From Hydrangea macrophylla (lineage: Eukaryota; Streptophyta; Magnoliopsida; Cornales; Hydrangeaceae): a stretch of 64,000 bases of DNA. Within the stretch, counting starts at the first letter, position 1; the number at the start of each line of letters is the position of its first letter. The position numbers and the translations under genes are program-made. The notes below the pieces were generated by a model. It did no database searches and was not told where the DNA came from. It saw nothing but the letters and a program-made list of their open reading frames with translations. Of this stretch, positions 10,740 to 23,030 are shown in pieces. Where the stretch lies: NCBI GenBank assembly GCA_033977485.1, contig CM066988.1, positions 29,492,501 through 29,556,500 on the forward strand, given 5' to 3'.

Positions 10740-11648
10740 GTATCCTTATCCCAGGCAAGTCTGACTCAGAAGACAAAGCAAGGCTAGCCAACCGGTCAGC
10801 TCTAGTATTTTCTTTTCTGGGTATCTGAGTGACGGAGAATCCTCAGAGCTTTTTGGAGACCGCTCGGACAAGGGCCAAGTAGGCTACCATGTTGTCTTCC
10901 CGTGCTTCGTACTCTTGGTTAACCTGGTTGACCACGAGCCGGGAGTCGCTGTAGCCATGAACCTATTGTGCACTTTTAGAGATGGCCAACTGTAGCCCAA
11001 CCCCAACAAGAGGGCTTCGTACTCGGCCTCGTTGTTGGAGTCACGGAACCCAAACCTTAAAGCATATTTGAGCTGGATATCGTCGGGAGTAGTCAGGATG
11101 ATTCCTACTCCACTGCCTTGCTGATTGGAGGAACTATCCACATGTAGTACCCAGGTTAGGATGTCAGAGTGTAACCAAGGCGGTAAGGCTGGGGGCTCAA
11201 ACTCTTCGGCTGGATCCTCGGCATACGTAAACTCGACTAAAAAGTCTGCTACGGCTTGTCCCTTGATGGCTGTCCGGGGTCGGTAGATTACTTCAAACTC
11301 TTTCAGTTCCAATGCCCACTTGACAAGCCTCACGGACGTGTCTGGGCGACTGAGGATTCTGCGGAGAGGTTGATCTATGGGGACTACGAAGGCATGGGCC
11401 TGAAAGTATGGGCAGAACCTTTGGGCCGAGGTGATAAGGGCGAATACCAATTTCTCGATACGGGAGTATCTGCTTTCTGTGCCCTGTAACGCCCGACTGG
11501 TGTAGTACACTGGGAACTGTATCCCGTGCTCTTCCTGAATCAGTGTCGAGCTAACCGCAAATGGTGACACTGCCAAGTACAAGAATAGTTCTTCCCCCGG
11601 CACTGGTGTTGAGAGGAGAGGAGGTGACGCCAGGTACTTCTTGAGTTC
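10740..11648 (-). pseudogene. pol: Element 1 tandem RNase H domains (gypsy RNH plus archaeal-type aRNH)
   Basis: Two RNase H-like domains in series. The first (about 11603-11220) has the gypsy pattern YYTSRALQGTESRYSRIEKL and ends with QAVADFLVEF. The second begins near 11157 with WVLHVDSSSNQQGSGVG and SNNEAEYEALLLG, the archaeal-type RNase H that marks the Tat group. A frameshift near 11010 leaves the rest (SDSRLVVNQV, then PRKENTRADRLASLA) in another frame, which also has TGA at 10843-10845. In the family the second domain keeps the active D-E-D-D residues. Several of these are visible here but split between frames. Confidence 0.88.
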
Positions 11649-12619
11649 CTAGAATGCCTCATCACACTCTTCTGACCACTGGAACGATTTGCGGAGGATT
11701 TTGAAGAATGGTAGGCACCGGTTGGTAGCTCGGGAGATAAATCTATTCAGTGCGGCCACACGTCCAGCTAGGCTCTGAACTTCTTTCACTGATTTGGGCG
11801 GCCGCATGTTGATGATGGCTTTGATCTTCTCGGGGTTTGCCTCAATCCCCCGTCTGCTAACTAGATGACCAAGAAATTTACCGGACGAGACACCAAAGGT
11901 GCATTTGGCCGGGTTCAACCTCATCCTGAATCTTCTCAAAATGCTGAAGGCCCCTGCCAAATGCTCAAGGTGGTCGGGCTCGTCCCAACTCTTGACCAGT
12001 AGATCATCCACATATACCTCCATAGACGTTCCGATGAGGTCTTTGAACATATAGTTGACCAGGCGCTGGTAGGTAGCCCCGTCATTCTTGAGACCGAGGG
12101 GCATAACCTTGTAGCAATACGTGCCTTGGTCAGTGATGAACGCAGTCTTCTCTTCGTCCCCGGGGTACATGCTGATCTGGTTGTACCCCGAGTAAGCATC
12201 CATGAATGAGAGGAGTGAGTGACCTGCGGTGGAGTCCATAAGGAGGTCTATCCTGGCCAGCGGATAGCAGTCCTTGGGGCAGGCCTTGTTGAGGTCAGTG
12301 AAGTCCACACACATTCTCCAATTCCCGTTGCTTTTCTTGACAGGAATAACGTTAGATAACCAATCGGGATAGTGGACCTCTCGGATGGACTTCATCTTTA
12401 GGAGCTTCTCGACCTCCTCACTCACTGCCTTCTGTCTCTTGGGGGCCATGCCCCTTCTCTTCTACTTGACTGGGCGGCACTCTGGGCTGACATTGAGATG
12501 ATGGGACATTACCCGGGGGTCAATCCCGGGCACATCCTCATGACTCCAAGCAAAGACGTCTTGATTTTGCCTCAGGAACTGAGTCAGTTTTTCCTTCAAG
12601 CCGGGCTCCAGTAGGGTAC
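11649..12619 (-). pseudogene. pol: Element 1 reverse transcriptase (one or two stops)
   Basis: RNA-dependent DNA polymerase. The N-terminal connector before 12464 includes the conserved DVFAWSHEDVPGIDP stretch. Then come the palm motifs WRMCVDFTDLNKACPKD (about 12315-12265), FMDAYSGYNQI (about 12205-12170), MPLGLKNDGATYQRL (about 12105-12060) and the catalytic YVDDLLVKS (about 12020-11990), all intact, and the thumb segment LGHLVSRRGIEANPEKI. TAG 12462-12464 breaks the frame upstream of the domain, and TAG 11649-11651 separates RT from RNase H in the same frame. This is the best-preserved part of element 1. Confidence 0.93.
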
Positions 12620-13306
12620 CTATGCTGACCGTGCAGTTTGGTACTCAGGGTCCAGCATCACTTGCTCCAGTTCTTCCATTGGACCTATCATGTCACTCTG
12701 GTCCCGATGGTCCATCTCTTGGACGTTCAAAGTTTCCGTGACTGCCCCCCGGTGCAACGAGCTGACAAAACAACTGCGGGCAGTGCTCTGATCTCCACGC
12801 AAGCATCCGGGTCCCTGGGGAGTAGGGAACTTCACTGTTAAGCTGTAGGTGGAGACGACCGCTCTGGCCCTATTGAGGGTCGGCCTGCCAAGGATGACGT
12901 TGTACGCCGACGGGGCTTCTACGATCACAAAATTGGTGAGCAAGGAGGCCTGATGAGGGTAGGTCCCCATGAGAACTGGAAGCTCGATTGTACCGAGCAG
13001 TTGTGTACTGGAGCTGTTAAATCTAACCAGGGGAGTAGCGACCGGCCGGAGCCGATCCCTGGAGATCTCGAGTTAATCAAATGCCGATGTGAACATAATG
13101 TTGGATGAGCTGCTTGTGTCCACTAGCACCCTCTGGACCATATAGTTGGCTATAGAAAGCGTCACTATTAGCGAGTCATCATGGGGGCAGTGGATGCCCT
13201 GCAAGTCGTCGGATGTGAATGTTAGGACATCGGTTGGGGAGGAGCCGGTGAATTGGACCTACCAGACATCCACTCGGGACGCCCGGGCATGCCTCTTCCA
13301 TGCCGA
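12620..13306 (-). pseudogene. pol: Element 1 aspartic protease (inactivated)
   Basis: Retropepsin domain that would mature the polyprotein. In the minus-strand frame, the active-site loop is at about 13123-13105 and reads [13 protein letters not shown], where the family normally has DTG; here Gly is replaced by Ser. A typical flap-to-C-terminal stretch follows, ending ILGRPTLNRARAVVS near 12890-12840. Stops TAG 13259-13261 and TAA 13073-13075 lie in frame, and TAG 12620-12622 closes it; the RT frame then continues in another register, so a frameshift lies near 12620-12640. The DTG change alone should abolish activity. Confidence 0.85.
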
Positions 13307-14978
13307 CTATAAATCGCCTCCGCCTGATATTCCTCTAGAGATCACGTGGATGTGGCCAAGTGGTGGTGGTGGCTGGTCAGGAGCTCGGGTGTCCTGCCGA
13401 GGCCGTCTGTCAGTGGTGCCAAACTCCGCAAGGTGTCCCTGCTCGATCAGCTTCTCTATTGCTATCTTCAATTTGAAGCAATCCTCCGTTTCATGGCCGT
13501 GATCCCTGTGGTAGCGGCAAAACTTGTCCCGGTTCCTCTTACCGGGCAGGGCTCTAAGTTTAGCTGGCTGCAAAAGCAGCCTCTGCGCCTCTGCGGCAGC
13601 CATAACTTCATGTATAGGCGGGAAGAGAGGCGTGAAAGCAGTTGGGGGCTGACCCCGGCCATCCCTTTGATTTGCTTTGGCTTCTTTCCCGAGCCTTTCT
13701 CAAACCCTTCACGCTTGGCTTGGCCTTCGGGGACTCATCTCCCGCCTGGCTGGCGAGCTTTGCCTTCAAGAACTCCTCAATGTCTATGTATTTTTTGACC
13801 CTCTCCGAGAGCTCCACCAGGGTTTTCGGTCGGTCACGATGGAACGATATGGCAAGCTTGGTGTGTTGAACTCCTAAACAGAAGGCCATGATTGCGGCCA
13901 TTTTGTTAAGGTTGCAGATCAGGAGCCTTTGCTGGTTGAAATGATCTTCATACTCCCTCAGGGACTCCCCTTTGCGCTGCTTGAAGGTCTGTAGCTGTGT
14001 GTCCGGTTGCTACCGGTCGAGCATTCCGACAAACTGGCTGATGAACAGCTTACCGAGGGCTTGGAAGTTGTCGACCGTCCGGGGCTTCAAAGTGTGAAAC
14101 CACTATGCGGCTGGCCCCTTGAGGGTACTGGGAAAGGCCAAGCACAGCAGCTCGTCCACCATGGTGACCAATGCCATCTGCACCTTATAGGTGCGGATGT
14201 GGTCCACAGGGCTCCCTGTGCCGTCATAGGAGTAGAGGTAAGGGGGTTTGAACATCCGTAGAATGGGAAACCGTGTCACCCGAGTGGTATAGGGTGTCTC
14301 GATCTCCGTGTTGGTGAGGTCATGACCAGACTTGCAGTTCATCCTCTCGATCTGCTGTTACAGTTCCTCGACCTGGGCTTTGACGTCGCTCCGCCCTGTT
14401 CTCCTATCTGTGTCTGAGCGGTAGGTCGGGTCGGACGACGAGGCCTCTTCTTCAAAGCGCGTGGACTTTAGGGATGGAGCCCGGCTCTAGGTCCGGGAAA
14501 GCCTGTGCCTAAGATCCCCCTGGCTCAGGGCCAGAGGATCATTGACCGATTCCCGGGCTCTCCGTCCGGACTCCTCCCCTCTGGCCGCGCGCCGCCGATC
14601 GATGATAATTCTGGCATCCTCCACTTGGCGAGGATTGAGCCGAGGTTGTCTTTGCGAGCGCCTGGTGGCCTGGCTGCGCTCTCTATCCACAGGGCGTTCC
14701 CGGTCGGGTGGGGATACTGGGGCAGAACGGGCTTGCCTCCGTGCCCTAGCGGGCCTTTGAATTGGAGCGCTGTTCTCAGGCTAATTTTCTGAAGCGGGAC
14801 GCTTCTGATGTTGGGCCATAAGTGCCTCGATCTGTTCCTGTGTTCGGCGCTGGCCCTCCAAGAGTTGAGCCAGCGCTGCTATTATCTGCTCGGTCGTCAT
14901 GGAGGTAGCTTGTTGTTCAGGCTGCGGATTCTCCTGACCGGTCGGATTAGCGGCTTTCTTACCCGTCTTTGGAGGCAT
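13307..14978 (-). pseudogene. gag: Element 1 gag (inactivated)
   Basis: The capsid-type polyprotein of a Tat-group element. It starts at ATG 14978 with a Pro/Gln-rich N-terminus, followed by an Arg-rich stretch (about 14700-14490) and the retrotransposon gag domain (about 14340-13750: SPVDHIRTYKVQMALV, then a region ending FCLGVQHTKLA). The C-terminal zinc-binding region near 13530 reads CRYHRDHGHETEDC, a C-H-H-C pattern usual for this group. One reading frame is interrupted by TAG 14781-14783, TAG 14487-14489, TAA 14358-14360, TAG 14103-14105 and TAG 14010-14012. A frameshift near 13640 then moves the reading to another frame, which ends at TAG 13307. It is an obvious pseudogene. Confidence 0.9.
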
Positions 14979-15020
14979 GTTGATCAGTTGAGAATTTGTT
15001 GATGAGAAGACTCAGTCGTT

Positions 15021-15040
15021 TGCCACAGACGGCGCCAAAC
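15021..15040 (-). promoter_or_regulatory. Element 1 primer-binding site
   Basis: Directly internal to the 5' LTR the minus strand reads GTTTGGCGCCGTCTGTGGCA. TGGCGCCGT is complementary to the 3' end of a tRNA ending ACGGCGCCA (tRNA-Asp type; tRNA-Arg has been proposed for related elements). The exact tRNA is not resolved. Confidence 0.8.
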
Positions 15041-15658
15041 TGATGATGCCTAAAATTGGTAAGAAAGGTTTTGAGAGAAAAAGAGATGAGAACAATTTGT
15101 ATGTGGTTCGGTCCCGTTAACGAGGTGACCTACGTCCATGGTTGCGTCTGTGCGCTTCTCACTAGCAGATCACCGGTGGGCCTGGTGAGCCAACAAAAGT
15201 GGGCGGCACTACCAGTAATACCGGCCGGGTGTATGCGTGTTGATGGTGAGTTCTCTGTTGGATGCTTGTAAGCTTCGAGAATTGATTTTCGGGATCCCTT
15301 TGGCAGGGTAGGTGGGCTCTTTTATAGATGCAAGAGTCCACCGTTACATGGTAAGTTGATAGGATTAGGAAAACCAATCTAATCACGATAGATTTGCATG
15401 ATCTTAGGAGAGTTTCCTAAGTGGTTTAGGAAGCTTCCGTATCACCTTTCACAGACTTGTAGTTGATTTAGGAAATTGCTGGACAAGTCAAGATCGCAGG
15501 ACACCGCGACCTTTATGCCTGGCCCGTTGATATGACCGCGCGGTATGCATCCACACCTCGGGAATGCTTGGGCTCACGGGGTGCGCCATTACCGGAGTAA
15601 CCGGCACCTCTGGGTGACATGGCGCTGTTTTCTTGGCAAGATTATTTTGGACATATCA
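15041..15658 (-). repeat. Element 1 5' LTR (618 bp)
   Basis: Partner of 3020-3636, upstream of gag in the element's orientation. Minus-strand TATAAAA at 15320-15326 is the candidate promoter TATA. One single-base indel relative to the other LTR near 15431. Confidence 0.95.
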
Positions 15659-15663
15659 CTCGT
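15659..15663. repeat. Target-site duplication CTCGT (right copy)
   Basis: Matches 3015-3019 exactly, fixing the outer boundary of element 1 at 15658. Confidence 0.95.
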
Positions 15664-17705
15664 AATCTTCTAGTTCATCCACTCCTGCCAAGGCTGCGTC
15701 TCAAGGAAATTGAGATTCCTCATTTCTAGTCTCTGTCAAACTTACTAATGCGCGGTTGGCATAGTCTTTTGTATATGGAGGCAAATGATGTCATATAAGG
15801 ATGCAAATGATGTTGTCTGGTGATGCAATTGACGTCAGGTAGGGATGAAAAAGATGTCATATGGGGATGCAATTGATGTTATGTTTATACTTAGATAACT
15901 ACTATCACATACGACCATCGACCACTGTCAAGTGATTTGCTTGGGTATCTATAATTTACGGTGTAGTCAAATCCTTTTACAATCAAATCAAACAAATGCC
16001 AAATTTCTAAAATATTTTAGTTTACACAAAATGGCCATAAACTATGAATCTAAGTATTCAAAATATTCAATTTACTAATCTGGTCCAGTTTATTATCAAA
16101 TTACTACGTTCCCAAAAATGGTACGTTACACATAGAATGCTAAGTTTTAAGCTAACGGGCACAACACCGAAATTTAAAATCATGAAAACTACACGACTAA
16201 CAATTCCTAGAATTTCATATAACTGGAAATAACAAAACACATTACAACCGTAAAGCTGTGCAATAAATAAATAAAAACACTTAATATTCGATCCAATTAC
16301 ACCTTATGTTCACCACCTCGGCCACCCATCCATGGCTCAGCCTAAACATATATCCCATGTGTCTCCTAACGTAATTCTACCTCCCACTCCGGTCCCAACT
16401 CCCATGGAGTATCACTGGGATTTGAGTATACACCGAAAGGCTAGTCCTTACGTTATTGACGTCAATAAATAATGTCTAAATACACATGAAATAGACCAAC
16501 AAGCCGGGCATAAGGCTTAAAATGAAGAGATAGGTCATCCACGTAGTCGTCATCTAATCACACAAGGACGGGTCATCCACGAAGTCGCCGCTAAAATCAT
16601 AAGGAGCAATGGTGAACTCTAAGGACTTTTCTAACATTCATACATTCACGTTTTTCACAAAATTCAACTTTATAATAGATTCATTTATCTCAAATCAAAT
16701 TTTTGTTAAAACTATTTTAACAGCTACATGTTCACATGGATTCATAACCCATACAAAATCACGCAATCACGATTTCACAAAGCTCAACTATACATGAGAA
16801 CTCATATCTTTCTAAGTACAAATAAATTAATTCATATTGCCGAGCACGAAATTATACAAAAATATGATGTAGCAAATATGCTTATTTTAACCTTCATAAA
16901 ACTGCTACCGTAATATGCATTTTCTACCCAAACGGTGTTGAATTGGGAAAAAGACCATTAGACGAAACACGTTCAGAATCGCATTTTACATGGGAATCAA
17001 AAGTAGAATTCCAAAATTCAACGACTACGATTTTATAAGAATTATTTTCACTTTTAGCCACCATAAATTTACATTAATCAAAATAGTTACATATTCATAA
17101 TCACAACAACAACAACAAGATCACAAAGATCAATCTTAATTATAAACCCTAGTTTACACATGGATTCAAATACACATATATATATATATTCAAATGTATA
17201 TATTTCAAACAAATATTTAACTCACCAATTTAGGGCTTCAAAGTTGATGATGATTATGCAAAACATAAGTTTGGGGTTCCCCTTTTTCTTCTTCTTCTTC
17301 TCTTTCTCTCAATGTCTGTTCTCTCTTTTCTTTTCTTCTATTCCCCTTTTTTGTTAATATGGGGGCTAGGGTTTTAATATATGTGTATGTATACTACACA
17401 CACAACACATGTCAATAAAACACACAAATATATAAATTCCGTTTTTTGTCTAAGGGCCTCTCAAAAAGGCTTCGTATGGGCCCGAAAATGCATTCTAAAG
17501 TGACAAATGATTAGCCCAATGGGTACCCATGACCCCGAGCACTAAATTTCTATGTTAAGCACACTACTTAACAAAATGACCCATACACACTACTTCAACA
17601 TTTTTATTAAGTGTCACTAAGATACATACACATAGTTAATGTCTAATACTTGAAAATAATAATAGAAAAATTATTAAAAGCACTTAGAAAATTAGGATTG
17701 TTACA
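15664..17705 (-). other. AT-rich remnant, probably a decayed minus-oriented LTR
   Basis: No coding region. 16300-16620 (direct repeat GTCATCCACG-AGTCG at 16527 and 16567) and 17216-17360 (TTTAACTCACC followed by a CT-rich tract) have the style of chromovirus LTRs read on the minus strand. The right end, 17694-17705, would give an LTR start of TGTAACAATCC. The opposite end was not found, so this assignment is tentative. Confidence 0.35.
15775..15885. repeat. Short degenerate GATGCAA-TGATGTCA repeats
   Basis: Four to five imperfect copies of GGATGCAAATGATGTCATAT at about 25-28-bp spacing. Low-copy minisatellite-like tract with recurring TGACGTCA/TGATGTCA words. Confidence 0.6.
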
Positions 17706-17739
17706 AGAATCCTTGTATCTCTTAGAACTCATGCATCAG

Positions 17740-18065
17740 AACAGAAGATTTGTCTTCAACAGGAGACCTGTTTCAGAAGATTTGTCTCCAGACCTATTAT
17801 AGAAGATTTGTCCCCAACAGAAGGACCTATTTCAGAAAAATAGAAGATTTGTCTCCAGCAGAAGGACCTGTTTCAAAAAAATTGAAGATTTGTCTCCAGC
17901 AGAAAGACCTATTTTAGAAGATTTGCCTCCAGACCTGTTACAAAGATTTTTCCCCAGCAGGACATATTTTAGAAGAACAGAAGATTTGTCCATAGAAGAA
18001 GGACCTGTTTCAAAAGATTCATCTAGTTATAGAGAGTTTGTCCCCAGCAGGACTCTACATCAGCA
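17740..18065. repeat. Degenerate ~35-bp tandem array (AGAAGATTTGTCCCCAGCAG)
   Basis: About eight imperfect units of AGAAGATTTGTC-CCAGCAGAAGGACCTGTTTCA. They lie in the 3' untranslated region of element 3, the same position where element 2 carries arrays. Confidence 0.8.
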
Positions 18066-18124
18066 ATCATCTAGGTAGTAGGACACTTCATCATAGATCA
18101 TCCAAGTGGTTAGGACTCTAAAAA

Positions 18125-18540
18125 ATGTTCTAGGTTTAAGGATCATGTCGAGTTTAAGATTAGATCGAGTTTAAGATCATGTCGAGTTTTAGATCGAGTT
18201 TAGGATCATGTCAAGTTTTAGATCAAGTTTAAGATTAAATCAAGTTTAAGATTAGATCGATTTTAAGATCATGTCAAGTTTTAGATCAAGTTTAAGACCA
18301 TTAAGACAAAATCGAGTTTAAGATCATTAAGACAAAATCAAATTTAATATTAGATCGAGTTCAAGATCATATCGAGTTCAAGTTTAAAATCATATATAGT
18401 TTAAGATTGTTTGGATTTTAAGAATAGGTTGAGTTTAAGACCACATCAAAGTATAAATTTGATGTGAGTTTAAGAATAGGTCAAGTTTAAGATTATATCA
18501 TGTCTAGGATAAAGTCAAGTTTAAGAAATTATCATAAGAC
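18125..18540. repeat. Degenerate short array of GATCGAGTTTAAGATCATGT
   Basis: Many imperfect copies of the 13-20-bp motif GAGTTTAAGATCAT-TC in direct orientation, strongly A/T biased. Low-complexity satellite-like tract in element 3. Confidence 0.8.
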
Positions 18541-19061
18541 TTGTTGAGAATAAGACTTGTCTAGAACCCTCTTCATTAAGAAACTTAAATCAATAGGAGA
18601 GATTGTGTCAACAGTTTTCGTATGTGAGAGAGAGTCGGCGCATTCTTTGCATTAGATTCTGCATCTAGAACTCTTGAGAACGATTCCTCTAGCACTTGCA
18701 CATTCACATTTGCAGACTGCATTAGCATCCTTGGATAGAAGCATTTCATCTGTATTGTTGTTTGTGTTTTTTTTTGTCTCCTCGCGCATTTGAACTACGC
18801 CCTAGTCTGATTCCTGGAAAGGATACGTAGGCAGCTCCAGCAGAGAACGACCAGTAGTAGCTTCGATTTAGCAGTGTCTACCCAGCATTGCATTGCATTC
18901 TTGCTTTCGTAATTTCTTGATTTTCTTAGATTTTGAATTTCTTGATTTTTGCGGACTTTTGTTTTCTCTAAAATCTCTCAGTATGGTCATTGGGTGCCTT
19001 CTGGCTTTGGCACTCACTTGCAGTTCACGTTGTTCACAACAAGCTCTACCAAAGAGGGCAA

Positions 19062-22000
19062 ACTATAGACACCCAATTTTGACCACACTGTTAGGATTTA
19101 GGATGGACAACGTCTTGGAGGATTCAATGATGAAAATTACCCCATGGAAGGTACTAGATTCCACACAATCTAAAGATCGAACTTCAGAAAGTGACTTTAA
19201 GCTCAGAAAATCCCTTTTCCGGAATAAAATCCCGATTTTGTCAAAAATGTCTCGCAAAATTCATATTCACTCATGGTTAGATGAACATGAGTGTTCTAAA
19301 AGCAGTATTCTAGGCATCCAGAGATTCAATTTCAAAGAAAAACTCAAAATCAACGCACATTGAAAATCAACTTTGAAAAAGAAGTCGTTTGATTTCAAAA
19401 AGAAGACGAAAGTTTCGAAGGACTTCTGGACTTCAATTGACCTTCAATTCTCATTTCAAATCCTCCTAGAATATTTTTATACTGAAACTCAACTCGATAG
19501 CTTTCCAATGGTACATAGACGGACAATTTCGGACACCAAAAAGCATTTTTACAAAAATCTGCGAAAGTAGTGCATGAAATTTTTGAAACAGGGCATGAAG
19601 GCAACAGGGGATGAGAAAAAGCAAGTGGTGGGTCCCACAAGTGGGGTGGCAGTTCCCTCCTTAACAGTCACATATATGTTGCGATCCCCATTGAGCTTTT
19701 TAAGTTCCAAACCCTTCCAGGAGGTTCCCACTGCGAGGAAACTACCCAGAAACTACGTTTACGCATTGAAATGGTCATTTTCTGATCTCTAAAATCTCTA
19801 TTTTAACCCTAAACTTAAGAATTAAGTTTTCAAAATTCTATAGATAGATGCCTTGCATCTCATATCAAGGGAGGGGAGAAAAAAAAGGATCTTAGACTTG
19901 GAAGATACTTTGAATATCCTAGAGATACCATAGCATATATGTGAGATCACAACTTTGAATATACTTAGAATTCAAGAGATTTCTAGAGAGAGAATAGTGA
20001 ATTATGAATGAAATTCCCTTAAAATTAATCTCAAGATAATTATATTAGAGAATTAAAGAATAAACTTGACATCAATTACCTCCCTTAACTACCACCATGG
20101 ATGAGTGCTTGAAGAATTTTAAGAACACTTGAAGAAGAAGATCCTTCAAATCAACTTTGAATACATAATTGAGAATCCTCCAAGAGGTAAACATCACAAT
20201 TCATCTCTAATTCTTACTTTAACATATAGATCTATAAGAATTGGTTCTAGTTTAGTTTTGTTTTCTTTGTTAGAACACTCATCTTCTTCTTGTGTTCTTC
20301 ACACACTCACATAGCTAGATCCAAGTCCTCCTTGACTTTGTTGATAATTCATGATTAAAGATTGATTTTCACTTTGATTTTCAATTTTGATTTTATTCTT
20401 CTATTTAGTTTAGATCCATGCATACATGATTATATATATGTACCTATTTTGAATTCTATGATGGTTTGGAAGTATGATCTATGAGAAGGATGATTCCTAT
20501 GTTCATACCTTTCTCTTGGTTGTTCCTATTACTTAGAATTCCTATTGAATTTCATCTCCAAGAGGATATTTGTAAGTCCTTTTGATCCATGATCCAAAGT
20601 TATTCATAGAACTTGAGGGTTAAATTGATTGGAAATCATGATAATCAAGTTGATCCATGAGTTTGATCTCTCTAATAATTATAAACCAACACCTAAGATG
20701 TTTTTCTCACACTTTATAATGAACTAGTTAAAATTCAGCAAAACAGATTGGTATTGTCCATAGGATTTGGTCTATCAAAACCCATAGTTTGATAGATTTC
20801 AAATTTTTTGGGTAAACTTTGATGAATTATCTTTCATTCGATCCATTTTGAGAATCATTAGGATCCATATGCTATTTTTAGAAATTGTTGAGAAATCGGT
20901 TGACAAATTTGAACATGGTCTCTTTGTATTTGAATTTCAGAAAATCTACAATAGCTATCGATGATCCACTTTTTGGGAATAATTCCTAACTCATGTATCT
21001 GATGTAAAATTGTGAGCATATGATCGAGTTAAGATCATTTTCTAAGCGTTTGAAGTTGATACAACTATTCTGGAATTTTCTAAGTATAACTGCAATCATG
21101 ATTATGTATAAAAATTATCATACCTTGATCACTCAACAACAATTGATGAATAAAACTTGGTTTATAAATAATCTAGGATAAATGGATGAGAGATTAAAAG
21201 CCTAAATCAACTTGATCAACATGATTCATGAACTTCTATTATGTCTTGCATTCCTTTGTCAAATGATACCAAATTCCCAGAATAATAGAGTCTGGTTAAG
21301 ACAAATTTTCAGAGACCTTATGTTCATAAAATGGCCATGGGATTATTTTTTTCATAAATTACAATGAAATAGATTTCTTTTGACACAAATTTGAGCTTCA
21401 TATGATATTTGTAGAATTAATTATGATTTTTACAAGAACATTGGACAGTCCTGGTCCACTGTTCCCAAAACTTTTATTACTTGAACTTCGAAAATGCTAA
21501 TGAGGTCCTACTTTTTGGAAAAGTTCCCTAAGACATGTATCTAACTTTCTGTAAAAGGATTTTCACCCAGCTCATGTTTAAGATCACTTTTGATAGGATT
21601 TATTAGAGGTTGCTGAATCTGGAAATTTGATTGATGACATATTTTCCTTGTTTATCATGCATATCATTTGCTTGCTTGTATTTTTGCAATGCTTGGGTAT
21701 TCCTTGGTGTATTAGTGTAGAGAATTGAATGCCATGGATCCGGACTTCAATTTTTGGGTTTGCCTCATCTACATGTGGCTTAGTGCCCATGTATCATGTA
21801 CTATTTCTACCCTTTCTCTTAGAATTTTCTAGGTTTACAACTTTGTTTTCAACGACACGATTCCTTTATGATAGTCTCGGTTTATGTGCTTATATGTTAT
21901 AGACATCTTATCTAGGATTGTTGCATGATTGCATTACACGTTTCCTGTCTTTTACTTTTTGCGACTCCGCTTGAGTCAATCCAATGTAAGTCTTCTTGTT
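19062..22000 (+). repeat. Element 3 3' LTR (right end approximate)
   Basis: Starts at TATAGACACCC right after the polypurine tract. The region contains TTTCCAATGGTACAT-type blocks also seen in element-2 LTRs. Near 21958 a GCGACTCCGC word resembles the TGGCGACTC that lies about 115 bp from the end of the solo LTR at 59389-62702. The end is therefore expected near 22000-22100 but is not defined by a target duplication. Confidence 0.5.
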
Positions 22001-23030
22001 CCCTTTTGCATATCATGACATGTTTCCTTTATTTGCATCGGTCCGTTATTGTGTGGTGATATGGCTATACGAGCCTTTATGGCTTATGGACTATAAAACC
22101 TTTTTTTCAGATGAAATAGATAAAGGCAAGATCCCCGAGACTTAACAATGGTTTCACTATAGTTTGAAGACCCCGTGTGTGGGGATTATCATTTAAATAA
22201 TGTAATGGTCTTTGGGAGAAGTTTCTCAAAAAAAATTTTGAAATGTATGACAGTAGTATGCATTGTGATTAAATGATTTCGTATATACGAGCGTTAGTAT
22301 GTAATCAATTATGACTGTGATTTTGTATGTATGCGTATGGATAAAGAGATTTGCTTCCTACTTCAATTTTTATTTTAACACTACATGTTATAATTATGAT
22401 TATGCATTCTTGATCATCTGAAACAATAAAATTTATTTCCAATATAATATTTATGCAAAGTCATTAGTGATTTTTAATTTACATTATGACGTAGTTTGGT
22501 AACCGCCAAAGTGGCCCCAACTAGAATGATTTGTAAATTTTAATCACATAATGAATCTTAATGCTTACCTAAGGGTTAAAATATAGTGACATTGCAAATA
22601 ACAATTCTTTTATCACAAGAATATTAGGTAGGCCCAAAGATGCACCACTTTCAAATGATAAATGAATTGGGATAGGATGATTGGTTGGTATTTTTTATTA
22701 GGCTGGAGACCCGGAAGGTAGCAAGTTTACCTAATTATTAACATATAACCAATTAGTCCTATCAGGTGAAAGGGAATCACCATAATAGTTTGATTAGTAC
22801 ACCATTAGATTAACCCAAAGGTGAATCACGATGTTACTAGTTTTGTTAAAGTATGTATTTTATTTTGACATATTATTGTATATTATAACTCAAAGCCTAA
22901 TGTTGTAAGCATTTAAATTAACTATAATGACCAGTTCCCATTTCACGTCATTCACTCACTTTATTTTTCCAACTTTATAACGAATTGAATTTCTTAGACT
23001 GGGGAGAACAATTTCAGTTCCACTTACGTG
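22001..23030. other. Non-coding AT-rich stretch, possibly LTR-derived
   Basis: No gene. CCTTTTTTTCAGATGAAATAGATAAAGG near 22100 resembles CATTTTTTTCAGGTGAGCTTGATAAGGG near 53730, so part may be chromovirus LTR. The remainder is not assigned. Confidence 0.35.

Larger units (their letters stand above)
3020..15658 (-). mobile_element. Element 1: complete, inactivated Ty3/gypsy Tat-group LTR retrotransposon with antisense genes
   Basis: Both LTRs begin TG and end CA and differ at roughly 30 of 617 positions by my hand count, mostly transitions. The element is flanked by identical CTCGT. Read on the minus strand the order is LTR, primer site, gag, protease, RT, RNase H, second RNase H, integrase, a 5.8-kb extra region, polypurine tract, LTR. 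The second RNase H and the long post-integrase region are hallmarks of the Tat group. The extra region carries two plus-strand genes. Multiple stops and frameshifts make gag-pol inactive. The exact Tat sublineage needs a tree. Confidence 0.95.
17706..22000 (+). mobile_element. Element 3: 3' fragment of a plus-strand Tat-group relative of element 2
   Basis: The segment 18800-19061 is homologous to the minus strand of 28042-28230 in element 2: a CTGATTCC-GGATACGTAGGCAGCT motif, then TTTGGCACTC-CTTGC, then the polypurine tract CCAAAGAGGGCAAAC. It is followed by TATAGACACCCAATTTTG, matching the element-2 LTR start TGTAGACACCCC with a mutated terminal TG. Only the 3' untranslated arrays and the 3' LTR remain; gag-pol is missing, cut off near 17705. 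The right end of the LTR is uncertain. Confidence 0.6.
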
